Notes: generated by a model not told the origin, from the sequence alone. Positions 1-7,489 are shown, counted from the stretch's first letter. The stretch: 35,749 bases of DNA from Azomonas agilis (GCF_007830255.1 NZ_VLKG01000017.1:1-35749), one strand, 5' to 3'. Translations and numbers: made by a program.

Positions 1-1
1 A

Positions 2-400
2 TTGACCGTGATGTTCTTGGTCTTTTGCTCAATATCTCCCGACAGCGCCCTTATTCATCGGCGTTTGCAAAGCGTAGTCATTGAGCGGCGGGATGCGCTG
101 GAGGTGATTCGGGCGCAGGACACGCCCCAGACGCTGTTCTATGTTGATCCACCTTATATGCCCTCAACCCGCAGCGCCGCCAAATACCGGCATGAGCTGA
201 ATCTTGAACAGCATCAGGCGTTGTTAGATCGGCTCACCAAAGTACAGGGCATGGTGGTGATCTCTGGGTATCCCTCAGAGCTTTATGACGATGTGCTCAC
301 AGGATGGGGTCGAGTGGAGCGTAAGCACAGGGCATCCGGCAGTGCATTACCCCGTACCGAGGTTTTGTGGATCTCTCCGGCGGCTCAGGAGAGTTTATGA
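2..400 (+). CDS. DNA adenine methylase, D12 class (C-terminal part)
   Basis: C-terminal part of a phage-type N6-adenine DNA methyltransferase that would transfer a methyl group from S-adenosylmethionine to adenine in DNA. The frame is open to the window edge, so the true start and the N-terminal AdoMet motif lie outside. Visible are the catalytic DPPY motif in LFYVDPPYMPSTR (about residue 49), the following Y-x-H-E-L and H-x-x-L-L stretch, and the VISGYPSELYDDVL-x-x-W segment typical of D12 methylases in prophages. The first ~20 residues fit the family poorly and may be mis-framed at the edge. Such genes often protect phage DNA from host restriction. The family call is firm; the target sequence cannot be read. 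Confidence 0.85.
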   Translation: MTVMFLVFCSISPDSALIHRRLQSVVIERRDALEVIRAQDTPQTLFYVDPPYMPSTRSAAKYRHELNLEQHQALLDRLTKVQGMVVISGYPSELYDDVLTGWGRVERKHRASGSALPRTEVLWISPAAQESL

Positions 401-536
401 GGGGTGGTGATTCTTTTGTCACAGAGAGATAAACCATAAAAAAGGCTAAAGCCCAAGCAGGGCGCGGCTTTCAGGAAAATAATGGCTGTGCAAAATAATG
501 CGCAAAAATGCTCACGAATGAGCAGGTTTTGGAATA

Positions 537-557
537 ATTTGCGCAACTTTTGACACA
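537..557 (-). repeat. 21-bp repeat, left copy (inverted relative to 7447-7467)
   Basis: On the minus strand this reads TGTGTCAAA, A, GTTGCGCAAAT. The same 21 bases with one change occur on the plus strand at 7447-7467. A looser copy on the plus strand at about 487-508 keeps TGTG, CAAAA and TGCGCAAA. Copies therefore occur on both sides of the 7-kb left block. They could be integrase arm sites, transposase end sites or regulator sites. Confidence 0.6.
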
Positions 558-561
558 TGAA

Positions 562-768
562 TGGAAACTAATAATTAGATATTTAGCAGCCTGCATGTAA
601 AACGCTATTTCTTTTCTAAAGGGAGAAAAGAAACTGTGTCCTAGATACCGTAAAATCCGTTTCTTTCCCTTTATTTTAGGGGCTTGTAGCTGACTAAGCG
701 TATTAGGAAAAGAAACGAGAAAAGAAACAAGTTCTCTGACTGGTATGGCGTTATTTTTGCCGCACGAA
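562..768. repeat. Structured tandem repeat, unit 1
   Basis: First of two ~207-bp imperfect tandem units, both beginning TGAAACTAATA-like. It has a perfect 10-bp hairpin (608-617 with 624-633, arms TTTCTTTTCT/AGAAAAGAAA) and a longer-range pair (658-668 with 706-717, CGTTTCTTTCC/GGAAAAGAAACG, one bulge). The purine strand AAAAGAAAC recurs at 626-634, 708-716 and 720-728, the last two exactly 12 bp apart. TGTCCTAG and GGCTTGTAGC are shared with unit 2. I see no coding sense. Confidence 0.7.
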
Positions 769-947
769 TTGAAACTAATAGTCATATATTTATCCGTATG
801 CGGGTAAATGAAAGTTCCTTTTCTAAAAGGGGAAAAGGAACTTTGTCCTAGGCGCGTAAAATCTATTCCTTTTCCTCTGTAGGTCTCGTTTTTAAAGGCT
901 TGTAGCCAATTGATGTGGCTAAGAAAAGGAACAAGAAACGGAACAAG
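769..947. repeat. Structured tandem repeat, unit 2 with co-varied hairpin arms
   Basis: Second unit. Its first hairpin is a perfect 13-bp stem (811-823 with 832-844, AAAGTTCCTTTTC/GAAAAGGAACTTT); its second pairs 866-874 with 923-931 (TTCCTTTTC/GAAAAGGAA). Compared with unit 1 both arms of both hairpins changed together, TTTC to TTCC and GAAA to GGAA, keeping pairing. A third purine copy (934-944, AGAAACGGAAC) again lies 12 bp after the second. CCTAGATACC just beyond, near 954, repeats part of unit 1. Confidence 0.7.
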
Positions 948-1063
948 CGCAGAGCCTAGATACCATAGGTACGCACTGATAAATTTAATCTTTATCGGTT
1001 TTGCGATGAAAGCAGTGGCGTTTTAAGTTGAGCCTAAATTGAGCGATCAGCACTGCATACCTC

Positions 1064-1092
1064 TTGCACCATAAAAAATGCAGTGCTAACCT
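1064..1092 (+). promoter_or_regulatory. Predicted promoter of the first C4 leader
   Basis: A -35 box TTGCAC (1064-1069) and a -10 box TAACCT (1087-1092) are 17 bp apart, about 30 bases before the a1 element. The same -10 hexamer at the same spacing is found at the C4 promoter at 11164-11192. Confidence 0.5.
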
Positions 1093-1154
1093 CAGAACCG
1101 CTGTGGTAAATCCCGCAGCCGGGTTTAGCAGCCCGACTAATCTATAGGTGCAAC

Positions 1155-1185
1155 AGCGCCCCCATAGCATGCAGGCGCTTTTTTT
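1155..1185 (+). terminator. Intrinsic terminator between a1/b1 and C4 RNA
   Basis: AGCGCC (1155-1160) pairs with GGCGCT (1174-1179), followed by a run of T to 1185. The same position, between the a1/b1 elements and the antisense RNA, carries a terminator in all three C4 units of the window. Confidence 0.65.
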
Positions 1186-1205
1186 GTGTCCGCATGTCGC
1201 GTTAT

Positions 1206-1281
1206 GGCGGCTGTGCGCGGGGCATCTTCGGATGCGCCGGGTTCCTATAGTCCCGGTCTGCTAACCTGCGTACAGTCCGCC
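1206..1281 (+). ncRNA. c4: C4-type antisense RNA, unit 1
   Basis: Folds like the phage P1/P7 C4 antisense RNA. The closing stem pairs 1206-1220 with 1265-1281 (GGCGG/CCGCC and CTGTGCGC/GCGTACAG, one G-U). Inside are a UUCG hairpin (1222-1235) and a CCGGG/CCCGG hairpin (1237-1256). The loop TCCTATAGT (1243-1251) is complementary over 9 bases to ACTATAGGA (1318-1326), which contains the ribosome site of the gene at 1336. CTGCTAA (1258-1264) is complementary to TTAGCAG (1290-1296). Matching upstream copies a1 (1124-1131) and b1 (1142-1148) are present. Expected role: block translation of the downstream small ORF/antirepressor pair in the lysogen. Confidence 0.85.
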
Positions 1282-1335
1282 TCCATTGTTTAGCAGCGAT
1301 GTAGGCGGTTCCAGAACACTATAGGAGCCGTACTC

Positions 1336-1524
1336 ATGGCAAAATTACACGCCCTTACTCCGTCCGATTTATCAGCCAAGATTGCTGCGCATAAGGCGAT
1401 GGCACTAGCAGCCCTTCGAGCAGACTCCAGCTTGGCTACTCGCCTTAAACGCTATAATCAGCACATGGATTTGGCCCGTGCTTTAGAGCAGCAACAAAGC
1501 CTATTGCAGGGAGGTCAAGCGTGA
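1336..1524 (+). CDS. Small ORF ahead of antirepressor (icd-like position)
   Basis: Encodes 62 residues, hydrophilic and helix-prone, with no family I recognise. Its ribosome site (TATAGGAG, ending 9 bases before the ATG) is exactly the target of the C4 antisense RNA. The stop overlaps the start of the antirepressor as ATGA, so the two are probably translationally coupled. In phage P1 the C4 RNA likewise controls a small gene, icd, that overlaps ant; the layout matches although I see no sequence similarity I can vouch for. It could be a regulatory leader ORF, a small toxic peptide, or both. Confidence 0.6.
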   Translation: MAKLHALTPSDLSAKIAAHKAMALAALRADSSLATRLKRYNQHMDLARALEQQQSLLQGGQA

Positions 1525-2165
1525 TGATTCTTGCGTATCCTGTTGCAAAGGTAGTGTTAAATGACCATCCAGTAACTCTTTGGATTATCAAGGATAAAGT
1601 TTGGTTAAGTAGCACTGAATTAGCAAAAATAATTGGTTCAAAGTGTAGGAAGTATGCGGTCAACTTATTTTTAAGTAATCGTGAATCCTTCGTCGAGTCT
1701 AGTGTTAGTGCTAGATGTATTGACCGTACAGTAGGGTATTCACGATTTTTTAATGCTGAAGGCGTTCGGAAGGTTTGTGGTTCGACACGTCTGAATGGAG
1801 CTAAAGCTATCCTGCAATGGCTAGAGTCGGGTGGGATGGATATAAGCCGTTACCCAGAGGCCCTAGACACTGAGCTAAGGGAATTAGAGCAGGCAGGCCA
1901 GCCCCATGTAATTCCCTACCTGTCTGAGTCAAATACCACCTTAGCCTCTCAATCTACCGTTAAGTCTGCCATGAATTACGAAGCCAAAGAACTGCTTGAA
2001 CGATTGGATACCCTAGCAACTTGCTGGTCTGTGATTGCTGACTTAATGATTCCTGAAAAAGACATGCACCTGATAGACCGTAGTGCATTGTCTACCTTGT
2101 TATGTTTCTTAACAGAGGAGCAAAGCAAGGCTAGAGAGGGACTTGCTCAAGCTCTACGTTACTAA
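1524..2165 (+). CDS. BRO-type phage antirepressor, C4-controlled
   Basis: A 213-residue protein whose N-terminal ~110 residues look like a BRO-N/Ant domain: a beta-rich start with WIIKDKVWLSSTELAKIIG, then a charged strand and the RFFNAEGVRK and AKAILQWLESG helices. The C-terminal half is helical and of unknown fold. Antirepressors of this class bind phage repressors or DNA and trigger lytic growth. I prefer ATG 1524, which overlaps the stop of the small ORF as ATGA behind GGGAGG; GTG 1521 is an alternative. It differs from the other two C4-controlled antirepressors in the window and lacks their shared C-terminal module. Confidence 0.65.
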   Translation: MILAYPVAKVVLNDHPVTLWIIKDKVWLSSTELAKIIGSKCRKYAVNLFLSNRESFVESSVSARCIDRTVGYSRFFNAEGVRKVCGSTRLNGAKAILQWLESGGMDISRYPEALDTELRELEQAGQPHVIPYLSESNTTLASQSTVKSAMNYEAKELLERLDTLATCWSVIADLMIPEKDMHLIDRSALSTLLCFLTEEQSKAREGLAQALRY

Positions 2166-2177
2166 TTGTTCTCCCCA

Positions 2178-2204
2178 CAGCGGCGCGTATCCTGCGCGTC
2201 GCTG
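2178..2204 (+). promoter_or_regulatory. GC-rich hairpin between antirepressor and Mor-like gene
   Basis: CAGCGGCGCG (2178-2187) pairs with CGCGTCGCTG (2195-2204), with one G-U pair and a 7-base loop, but no T-run follows. Further on, GATAAACGAG and CTCGTTATC can pair just before the AGGAGGGG ribosome site of the next gene. It may be an attenuator or part of a structured leader. Confidence 0.4.
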
Positions 2205-2302
2205 CTTGATAGCACCTTCCCTAGGTGAAGCCAGTCCCCTGATAAACGAGCACTGAACCTTATTTAATGGTCTCGTTATCGCTGCTCTGACAGGAGGGGA
2301 TC

Positions 2303-2761
2303 ATGGTTGAACTTAGTAGCGTATCCATTCCACGGGAACTCTTACCCGAAAGCATGCGGGATATGGCAGGCCGGATAGGTTTAGCTGATACCGTTAGGAT
2401 CGCTGGTTTGCTGGGTGGCATCACGATTCGCATTCCCGAAGGTAAAAACTCAGAAGGGCAACGGGCTTTTCAAGAGTTAGTCGGTTTGGTGGGGGAGCGG
2501 TTGGCGCATAAGCTGCGGTATCACTACCAGCAGGAAGAGATTTATATCCCTCGTTTGGATCGTGCGTATCGGGCGGTTCGAAACCGACATATACACACCC
2601 AAATTAAAGTTATGGGCAAAAATGGAATATCCAAACAGAAGGCTGTTCGCCGTTTGTCCATAGAGAACGATATTTCTGATCGTCGTATTTGGGAAATCCT
2701 CAAAGAGCCTGTGCCTAATATTCTCTTTCCCGCCAAAAGATCCATGATCTTCCAAGGTTAG
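2303..2761 (+). CDS. Mor-type transcription activator
   Basis: A 152-residue protein matching the Mor/C family of Mu-like phages, which activate middle or late promoters as dimers. The N-terminal half carries the dimerisation region (GLADTVRIAGLLGGITIRIPEG), then the Mor YIPR core (EEIYIPRLDRAYRAVRNRHI). A C-terminal helix-turn-helix follows in GISKQKAVRRLSIENDISDRRIWEILK. Start ATG has a strong AGGAGGGG site. It is the clearest evidence that the left block derives from a Mu-like phage. Its target promoter is not identified. In Mu, Mor is needed for the activator of late genes, so this protein may drive the structural genes just downstream. Confidence 0.8.
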   Translation: MVELSSVSIPRELLPESMRDMAGRIGLADTVRIAGLLGGITIRIPEGKNSEGQRAFQELVGLVGERLAHKLRYHYQQEEIYIPRLDRAYRAVRNRHIHTQIKVMGKNGISKQKAVRRLSIENDISDRRIWEILKEPVPNILFPAKRSMIFQG

Positions 2762-2801
2762 ATCAGCCGTTTTTATTCTGAATTCTTTTTAAGGAATCCT
2801 T

Positions 2802-3473
2802 ATGTCTAGTCCTCAACTGGATAAGGCTTTTGCGGCGGCAGAAGAAGTACGCAAAGGCATTGCCGAGCTTAAAAACCAACGTGCTCAAGTGCAGCACCGT
2901 AAGGAGCGCTTGCTGGCTGAGCAAGAAACGCTCTTTACCCAACCATTAACCCGTGAAGACCTAAAAAGCCTAATCGGGCTTTATGTGGATAAGCGCGCCG
3001 ATTTGTTTATCCCGCTTTCGGGATTAAAAGAAAAATTTGCAGTAATGGCTAACCCATCGCGCCACCATTCAATGGACAAGAAGCGGGGTGCAGGATGTCA
3101 TCTGCGCGACTTGGACAAATACCCCACCATGAGCCTAGAGGATGAGCGTACTTTTTTTGGGCGGTACGGGTTTGAACTCACCAGTTTTGAGCAATTTAAA
3201 ACAACCGGTATCGCGGAATGCTATTTCTTTGGCGACCAGATCAAGGCCAAGCTAGAGCAAGCCTTTGACCTGCTCTTTAAGGAGTATCCGGCTGAGGATC
3301 AAAACAACATTGGCCCCAGTGTGGCGGAGCGCCGTAAGCGCCTAGCTATCATCGCGCAAGAGCTAGCCGGTGTTGATACCGAGTTATGTAGCATTGGTAA
3401 GCAGCTACAGACGTTAGGCTATGTCGAGTCCACGCCTGTACCCACGCCTCCACGTCAATTGATGCGCTTTTAA
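2802..3473 (+). CDS. Hypothetical phage protein with N-terminal coiled coil
   Basis: 223 residues, family not recognised. Residues 1-50 form a likely coiled coil rich in E, K and Q; the middle has an aromatic, charged globular part with a HHSMDKKRGAGCHLRDLDKYP segment (a possible metal site with two His and one Cys, speculative). The C-terminal region is helical and ends in a Pro-rich tail. AAGGA precedes the ATG. It lies 40 bases behind the Mor-like gene and 14 before the gpI-like gene, so it probably belongs to the same transcript. Confidence 0.6.
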   Translation: MSSPQLDKAFAAAEEVRKGIAELKNQRAQVQHRKERLLAEQETLFTQPLTREDLKSLIGLYVDKRADLFIPLSGLKEKFAVMANPSRHHSMDKKRGAGCHLRDLDKYPTMSLEDERTFFGRYGFELTSFEQFKTTGIAECYFFGDQIKAKLEQAFDLLFKEYPAEDQNNIGPSVAERRKRLAIIAQELAGVDTELCSIGKQLQTLGYVESTPVPTPPRQLMRF

Positions 3474-3487
3474 GAGGGCGTTTAGAC

Positions 3488-4159
3488 ATGACTTATCATC
3501 TTGCGGCCCTCAACCAAGTAGTGGCCTCTGGTAAGGCCTTTCGGATTCTTCCAGCAGGAGCCTTTAGCTCTAATGATGGCCGCCCCGGTGATGGGCGGAG
3601 CTGGATGCTGTCTGCTGACCGTGGCCAAGCGATTGCGGCTTTAGCGGCCCAGCGTAGCAATGACTTTGTGATTGACTATGAACACCAAACCCTAAAGCCG
3701 GGACAGAAAAACCCCGCCGCAGGCTGGTTTAAAGCCTTAGAAATGCGGCCCGATGGCTTATACGTCACAGATCCTCGTTGGACGGATGAGGCTAAAAGCC
3801 TGATCCAAGCCCAGCAATACCGCTACATTTCCCCCGTGTTCAGCTATCACCCAGAAACATTGGAGGTGATGAGCCTACATAGCCTTGCCTTAACCAATAA
3901 CCCCGCGCTGCTGGGTTTGACCGATCTCTCCCGAGTGGCCTTAACCGATCAATCATCAGCCGATGGCTGCTTTGCAGCCCTAGATGCTCAGACTCGCGAT
4001 TTGTTGGAGCGTATGACGGGGATGCCTTTGGAGCAAGCAGCGGCGGAACAACAGGCCCGTGTGCAAGTACCTCCTGCGCCCCAAGGCATTATCGAAGAAG
4101 ACTGGCGCAAGCTCTATCACGTCCTTGGGGACTCTTTACTGGCTGAAGGAACTATTTAG
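3488..4159 (+). CDS. Mu gpI-like protease/scaffold protein, short
   Basis: Similar to the I protein of Mu-like phages, a capsid assembly protease whose C-terminal part acts as scaffold. Recognisable are DRGQAIAALAAQRSNDFVIDYEHQTL, the AAGWFKALEMRPDGLYV stretch and the RYISPVFSYHPET-x-x-V segment with HSLALTNNPAL. At 223 residues it lacks the long C-terminal scaffold region found in full-length relatives of about 350 residues. It is followed by a tape measure gene and not by a major capsid gene. Both points suggest a deletion fused this region. Whether the product still functions is doubtful. Confidence 0.75.
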   Translation: MTYHLAALNQVVASGKAFRILPAGAFSSNDGRPGDGRSWMLSADRGQAIAALAAQRSNDFVIDYEHQTLKPGQKNPAAGWFKALEMRPDGLYVTDPRWTDEAKSLIQAQQYRYISPVFSYHPETLEVMSLHSLALTNNPALLGLTDLSRVALTDQSSADGCFAALDAQTRDLLERMTGMPLEQAAAEQQARVQVPPAPQGIIEEDWRKLYHVLGDSLLAEGTI

Positions 4160-4259
4160 ACCACCTTCTGGCTCGTTAAGTACCCGTTAAAAACTGCATT
4201 TATGGATTGGGAATGCCTTGGCAGCGGGTAGCCGCGTTCGCGGCCTGTAAGCCTGCACA

Positions 4260-4294
4260 TGGGCTTCCTTAATCCTAACCCGATAGGAGGCCCA
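4260..4294 (+). promoter_or_regulatory. Hairpin sequestering the tape measure ribosome site
   Basis: TGGGCTTCCT (4260-4269) pairs with AGGAGGCCCA (4285-4294) over 10 bp with one G-U. The right arm contains the whole AGGAGG site for the ATG at 4299. Translation of the tape measure gene could therefore depend on opening this stem. Confidence 0.5.
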
Positions 4295-4298
4295 TATT

Positions 4299-7200
4299 AT
4301 GGCCAATCGTTCAGATACCGACCTAACCCTACGGATTAATGCCGATGCAAGCAAAGCCCGGCGAGAACTGGACTCAACACGGCGAGCTGTTGGCAGTTTG
4401 GCCGGAGCTGTATCTGCTGTTGCCTTTACCGCTTGGATCAAGAACAACATTAGCGCCGCTGCTGAGTTGGAAGTATTGGCCCAACGCGCTGGAACAACGG
4501 TTGAGGAGTTTCAACGCTTTGCGTTTGCAACCCGTACCGTTGGACTTGATGTTGAGAAAACGGCAGATATTTTACAGGACTTTAACGACAAGCTCGGCGA
4601 GTACATTCAAAACGGTGGTGGAGAACTCGCGGACTTTTTCGACGGCATTGCCTCGCAAGCCAATGTCACCTCCGATGCCTTCCGAAACCTGCTATCGACC
4701 GAAGGGCTTCCCAAGTTTTTTAGCCTCCTAGAAAGAGCCAACCTCTCTCAGGCCGAGTACACCCTATTTTTAGAGGGCGCGGCTTCCGATGCCACCCGGC
4801 TGATTCCTTTACTTCGTAATAATGCCGAGCAATTAAGAGCCTTATCCGATGAAGCAGATAGACTGGGCTTAGTGCTTTCTGAAAACACTGTTAAGCAGGC
4901 CAAGCAATTTCAAAACGACTTGGGTGTTTTGGGAGCAGTGGCCAACAGTGTAGGGCAAAAAATAGCCGCTGATTTGGTTCCAGAACTCAATAACCTCACC
5001 CGTGAACTACGCGACCCCGCAACGGCTGAGGCAGCAGCGGCTCTTGCTAAGGGGATTACCAGTGCCTTCACAAGTATCATCAGTGCTGCCAAGAGCGCTT
5101 ATACGGAGGTGCGGTTAGCCGCTCAGGGTATTGCAGCCATGCAAGTAGGCAATTTGCCTATGGATATGCTGACGGAGAGCGAGTTAGCAGGCAATCGGGC
5201 TGCCTTTGAAAAGATGCTCAAAGAGCCCCTTAGTCGTGCCCGAGTCTTGAGTAATGGGCAACTGTTTAAGCTCTGGGATGAGGAGGAAATTAAACAATCA
5301 CTGGATGCTTATGAAAAAGAAATAAAGCGCCGTGAAACCTTAGCTAAAACCCCAAAAACAGACCAACCCAAAGGCTCTACCTCCACCCAAGAACCTGATC
5401 CTAGCTTTACAGCCCAGCAGGTTGCAGCGCTTAAAGACTTAAACAAAGGTTTAAAGGATGAGCGCGACAATTTACAAGAACTCAGCCATGAACAAAAAAC
5501 CATCAATGCGCTGAAAGAAGCCAAAATAGCGTTGGATACTAAACAAGCTAAAGACTCCATTGCCGAAGCCAAACGCCTCGACCAAGACAAAAAAGCCGCC
5601 GAAGCCAAAGAGGAGGCCGAGAAAGCCGCAGAACAGGCAGCGGCTGATCATCAGCGCCAAGCCGAGCAAGTAGCCCAGCAAGAAGCGGATTATATAGATA
5701 GTCTACGCCGTCAAGCCGAAACCCTAGGCATGACGACAGAACAACTCCGAGCTTACGATCTGCGCCAGCAGCAGATTACAGAGAATGGCAAGAAGCTGGC
5801 TCAAGTTTATGTAGGCATAGTGGATGCCTTTGAAAAACAGCAGCAAGCCATCGAAAACGCCGATACTAATGCGGGCCTTGAGGCTGATTACCTAAGTGCT
5901 ATTGGCCGCGAAGCCGAAGCAGCTATGCTTGAGATCAGTACCAAATACAACAGCATGCTGCGCGAGTTTGAAAAGACCGGCAACGAAACCGGCAAAGCAT
6001 GGGCCGATAAGCTGATTGATGTTGAGAAGGTCAAAACCCGCTTAGATGCCGTCCAGTCCGAGATGGATAAAGGGTTGTCTGCGATTGACCGCGCTGAAAA
6101 CCGCATCAATGTTGAGCGTGAAGCAGGTCTTTTGACACAGACCGAAGCCCAACAAAAACTGCTGGCTTTGCGTATTCAAGAAGCCAATGCACTGGAGCAG
6201 CAAATCCCTGTTTTGCGCGAAATCATCGCTCAAGGCGGTGTAGCAGGCGAACAGGCCCAAGCTCAGTTGGATGACTATCAGACACGCATTATCGAGATCC
6301 GCAACACCGCTACCGATCTACAAAGAGCCCTTAAAGACGGCTTAACCTCCGGCATTCAAGAGGCTTTGTCAGGGTTAGCGGATGGCACCATGAAGCTACG
6401 CGATGCCATCAGCGCCTTGGGCCTGAGTGTGGCCGATGCCCTGTTTAACACGGCCTCCCAAAAACTAGCGGATCAAATTTGGTCAGGGGTTAGTGGGTTA
6501 TTTAACGATGGAGCAAAATCAGCCACGGATACCGCTATTGATACGGCAGCGGCTACAGCCACCGCGACCACCTTGGCTAATGGTGTACTCAGTGGTGGAA
6601 CAGCCGCTGCTCCCACATTAGCCGGTGGAGTACAGGCAGGAGGTACAACCGCTGCTGTTAGCCTGTCCGCAGGAGTTCTTGAGGGGGCAATGGCAGGCTC
6701 TGCGATCTTTAGTCAAGCTATCATTACCGCCGCATCAGCCGCTGCACTTGAGATTGCCGCCGCCTGCGCTATGTGTTCCTGCAATAGTCCGGGAACCACA
6801 CCCAATAGCAGCGGTGCATCGGGGGGATTTTTAGGCGGGCTTCTGGGCAGTCTTGGTGGGCTATTAGGTGGATCAGGTGCCTCTGGAGGAGCTGCCGCTG
6901 CTGGTGGAGCCTCAGCGGGGGCAGGGACGGCTAGCATTGGAGCGTTGGAGTTTCCAAGCGTGGGTGCTATGGCTAGCGGCGGCAAGGTTGTTGGCCCCGG
7001 TACGGATACTAGCGACTCCATCCCCATGTGGTTATCGAATGAGGAGTATGTAGTACGCGCTGCTGCTGCCACCCAACCCGGTGCTGAATCATTCCTACAC
7101 GACTTTAACCGCTACGGGATGGATGCTTTGGATCGCTACCACCAAGCCACAGGAGGGGTCGCAGGGATTCCAGCGCCTGCCATGCCAAGTCCTACGTTAG

Positions 7201-7388
7201 GCTCCATGCAACTTGCAGAGCAACCAGTCCAATCAAGTCCCACAACAGTGAAAAATGCTATCCATATGCATCCTGTGGTCAGTGAGGATCTTATTTCGTC
7301 ACTGGCGTGGGGGCGCAAAGGGGAAGATCATTTTAAAGTGTTTCTTGGCCGCAACCGCACCTTGGTCAATTCAATCCTGAAAAGATAA
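4299..7388 (+). CDS. Phage tail tape measure protein
   Basis: A 1029-residue tape measure protein, the rod around which the tail tube assembles and which sets tail length. The N-terminus (LTLRINADASKARRELD followed by a short hydrophobic helix) is typical. A tail-length region follows: helical repeats, then an Ala/Glu/Gln/Lys-rich coiled coil at about residues 360-620. Next comes a Thr/Ala/Gly-rich hydrophobic segment at about 740-900 that could enter the membrane during DNA ejection. The end carries the KVVGPGTDTSDSIPMWLSNEEYVV motif common at the C-terminus of these proteins in prophages. A long-tailed phage is implied, unlike the podovirus-like head genes in the right part of the window. 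Confidence 0.88.
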   Translation: MANRSDTDLTLRINADASKARRELDSTRRAVGSLAGAVSAVAFTAWIKNNISAAAELEVLAQRAGTTVEEFQRFAFATRTVGLDVEKTADILQDFNDKLGEYIQNGGGELADFFDGIASQANVTSDAFRNLLSTEGLPKFFSLLERANLSQAEYTLFLEGAASDATRLIPLLRNNAEQLRALSDEADRLGLVLSENTVKQAKQFQNDLGVLGAVANSVGQKIAADLVPELNNLTRELRDPATAEAAAALAKGITSAFTSIISAAKSAYTEVRLAAQGIAAMQVGNLPMDMLTESELAGNRAAFEKMLKEPLSRARVLSNGQLFKLWDEEEIKQSLDAYEKEIKRRETLAKTPKTDQPKGSTSTQEPDPSFTAQQVAALKDLNKGLKDERDNLQELSHEQKTINALKEAKIALDTKQAKDSIAEAKRLDQDKKAAEAKEEAEKAAEQAAADHQRQAEQVAQQEADYIDSLRRQAETLGMTTEQLRAYDLRQQQITENGKKLAQVYVGIVDAFEKQQQAIENADTNAGLEADYLSAIGREAEAAMLEISTKYNSMLREFEKTGNETGKAWADKLIDVEKVKTRLDAVQSEMDKGLSAIDRAENRINVEREAGLLTQTEAQQKLLALRIQEANALEQQIPVLREIIAQGGVAGEQAQAQLDDYQTRIIEIRNTATDLQRALKDGLTSGIQEALSGLADGTMKLRDAISALGLSVADALFNTASQKLADQIWSGVSGLFNDGAKSATDTAIDTAAATATATTLANGVLSGGTAAAPTLAGGVQAGGTTAAVSLSAGVLEGAMAGSAIFSQAIITAASAAALEIAAACAMCSCNSPGTTPNSSGASGGFLGGLLGSLGGLLGGSGASGGAAAAGGASAGAGTASIGALEFPSVGAMASGGKVVGPGTDTSDSIPMWLSNEEYVVRAAAATQPGAESFLHDFNRYGMDALDRYHQATGGVAGIPAPAMPSPTLGSMQLAEQPVQSSPTTVKNAIHMHPVVSEDLISSLAWGRKGEDHFKVFLGRNRTLVNSILKR

Positions 7389-7446
7389 ATGCGAGATTTA
7401 TGCTGCTAGCAGTGTGAAGTATTCAGTCAGTTTTTAGGGTTTTGCG

Positions 7447-7489
7447 TGTGTCAAATGTTGCGCAAATGTGTGACAAATATCGTGCAAAC
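7447..7489 (+). repeat. Two tandem copies of the ~21-bp repeat
   Basis: Copy one (7447-7467) reads TGTGTCAAA, T, GTTGCGCAAAT and matches the inverted copy at 537-557 in 20 of 21 bases. Copy two (7469-7489) starts 22 bp later and matches 16 of 21. Position upstream of the integrase suggests recombinase arm sites. Two hairpins follow: GTACGG/CCGTAC with a 4-base loop (7499-7514) and CAACGGATT/AATCTGTTG (7514-7534). I see nothing else in 7389-7715, and no second copy of an att core within the window. Confidence 0.55.

Larger units (their letters stand above)
401..1335. other. Long non-coding region with repeats and RNA signals
   Basis: No convincing gene lies in these 935 bases. The open frames at 471-785 and 985-1170 on the minus strand have no ribosome site, resemble no protein I know and run over repeats or the C4 leader. 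The stretch holds copies of a ~21-bp repeat (487-508 and 537-557), a small hairpin TGCTCA/TGAGCA near 509-524, two tandem structured repeats (562-947), and the promoter, terminator and antisense RNA of a C4 unit (1064-1327). Confidence 0.6.

Noticed and set aside
471-785. 104-aa minus-strand open frame over the first structured repeat
   Set aside because: No ribosome site; the frame runs through tandem hairpins and repeats and has the composition of non-coding DNA.
985-1170. 61-aa minus-strand open frame opposite the C4 leader
   Set aside because: It lies over promoter, a1/b1 and terminator of the C4 unit and has no start signal.
6713-7072. 119-aa Ala/Pro-rich minus-strand frame inside the tape measure gene
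   Set aside because: Mirror of the Ala/Gly-rich segment of that gene; typical shadow frame.
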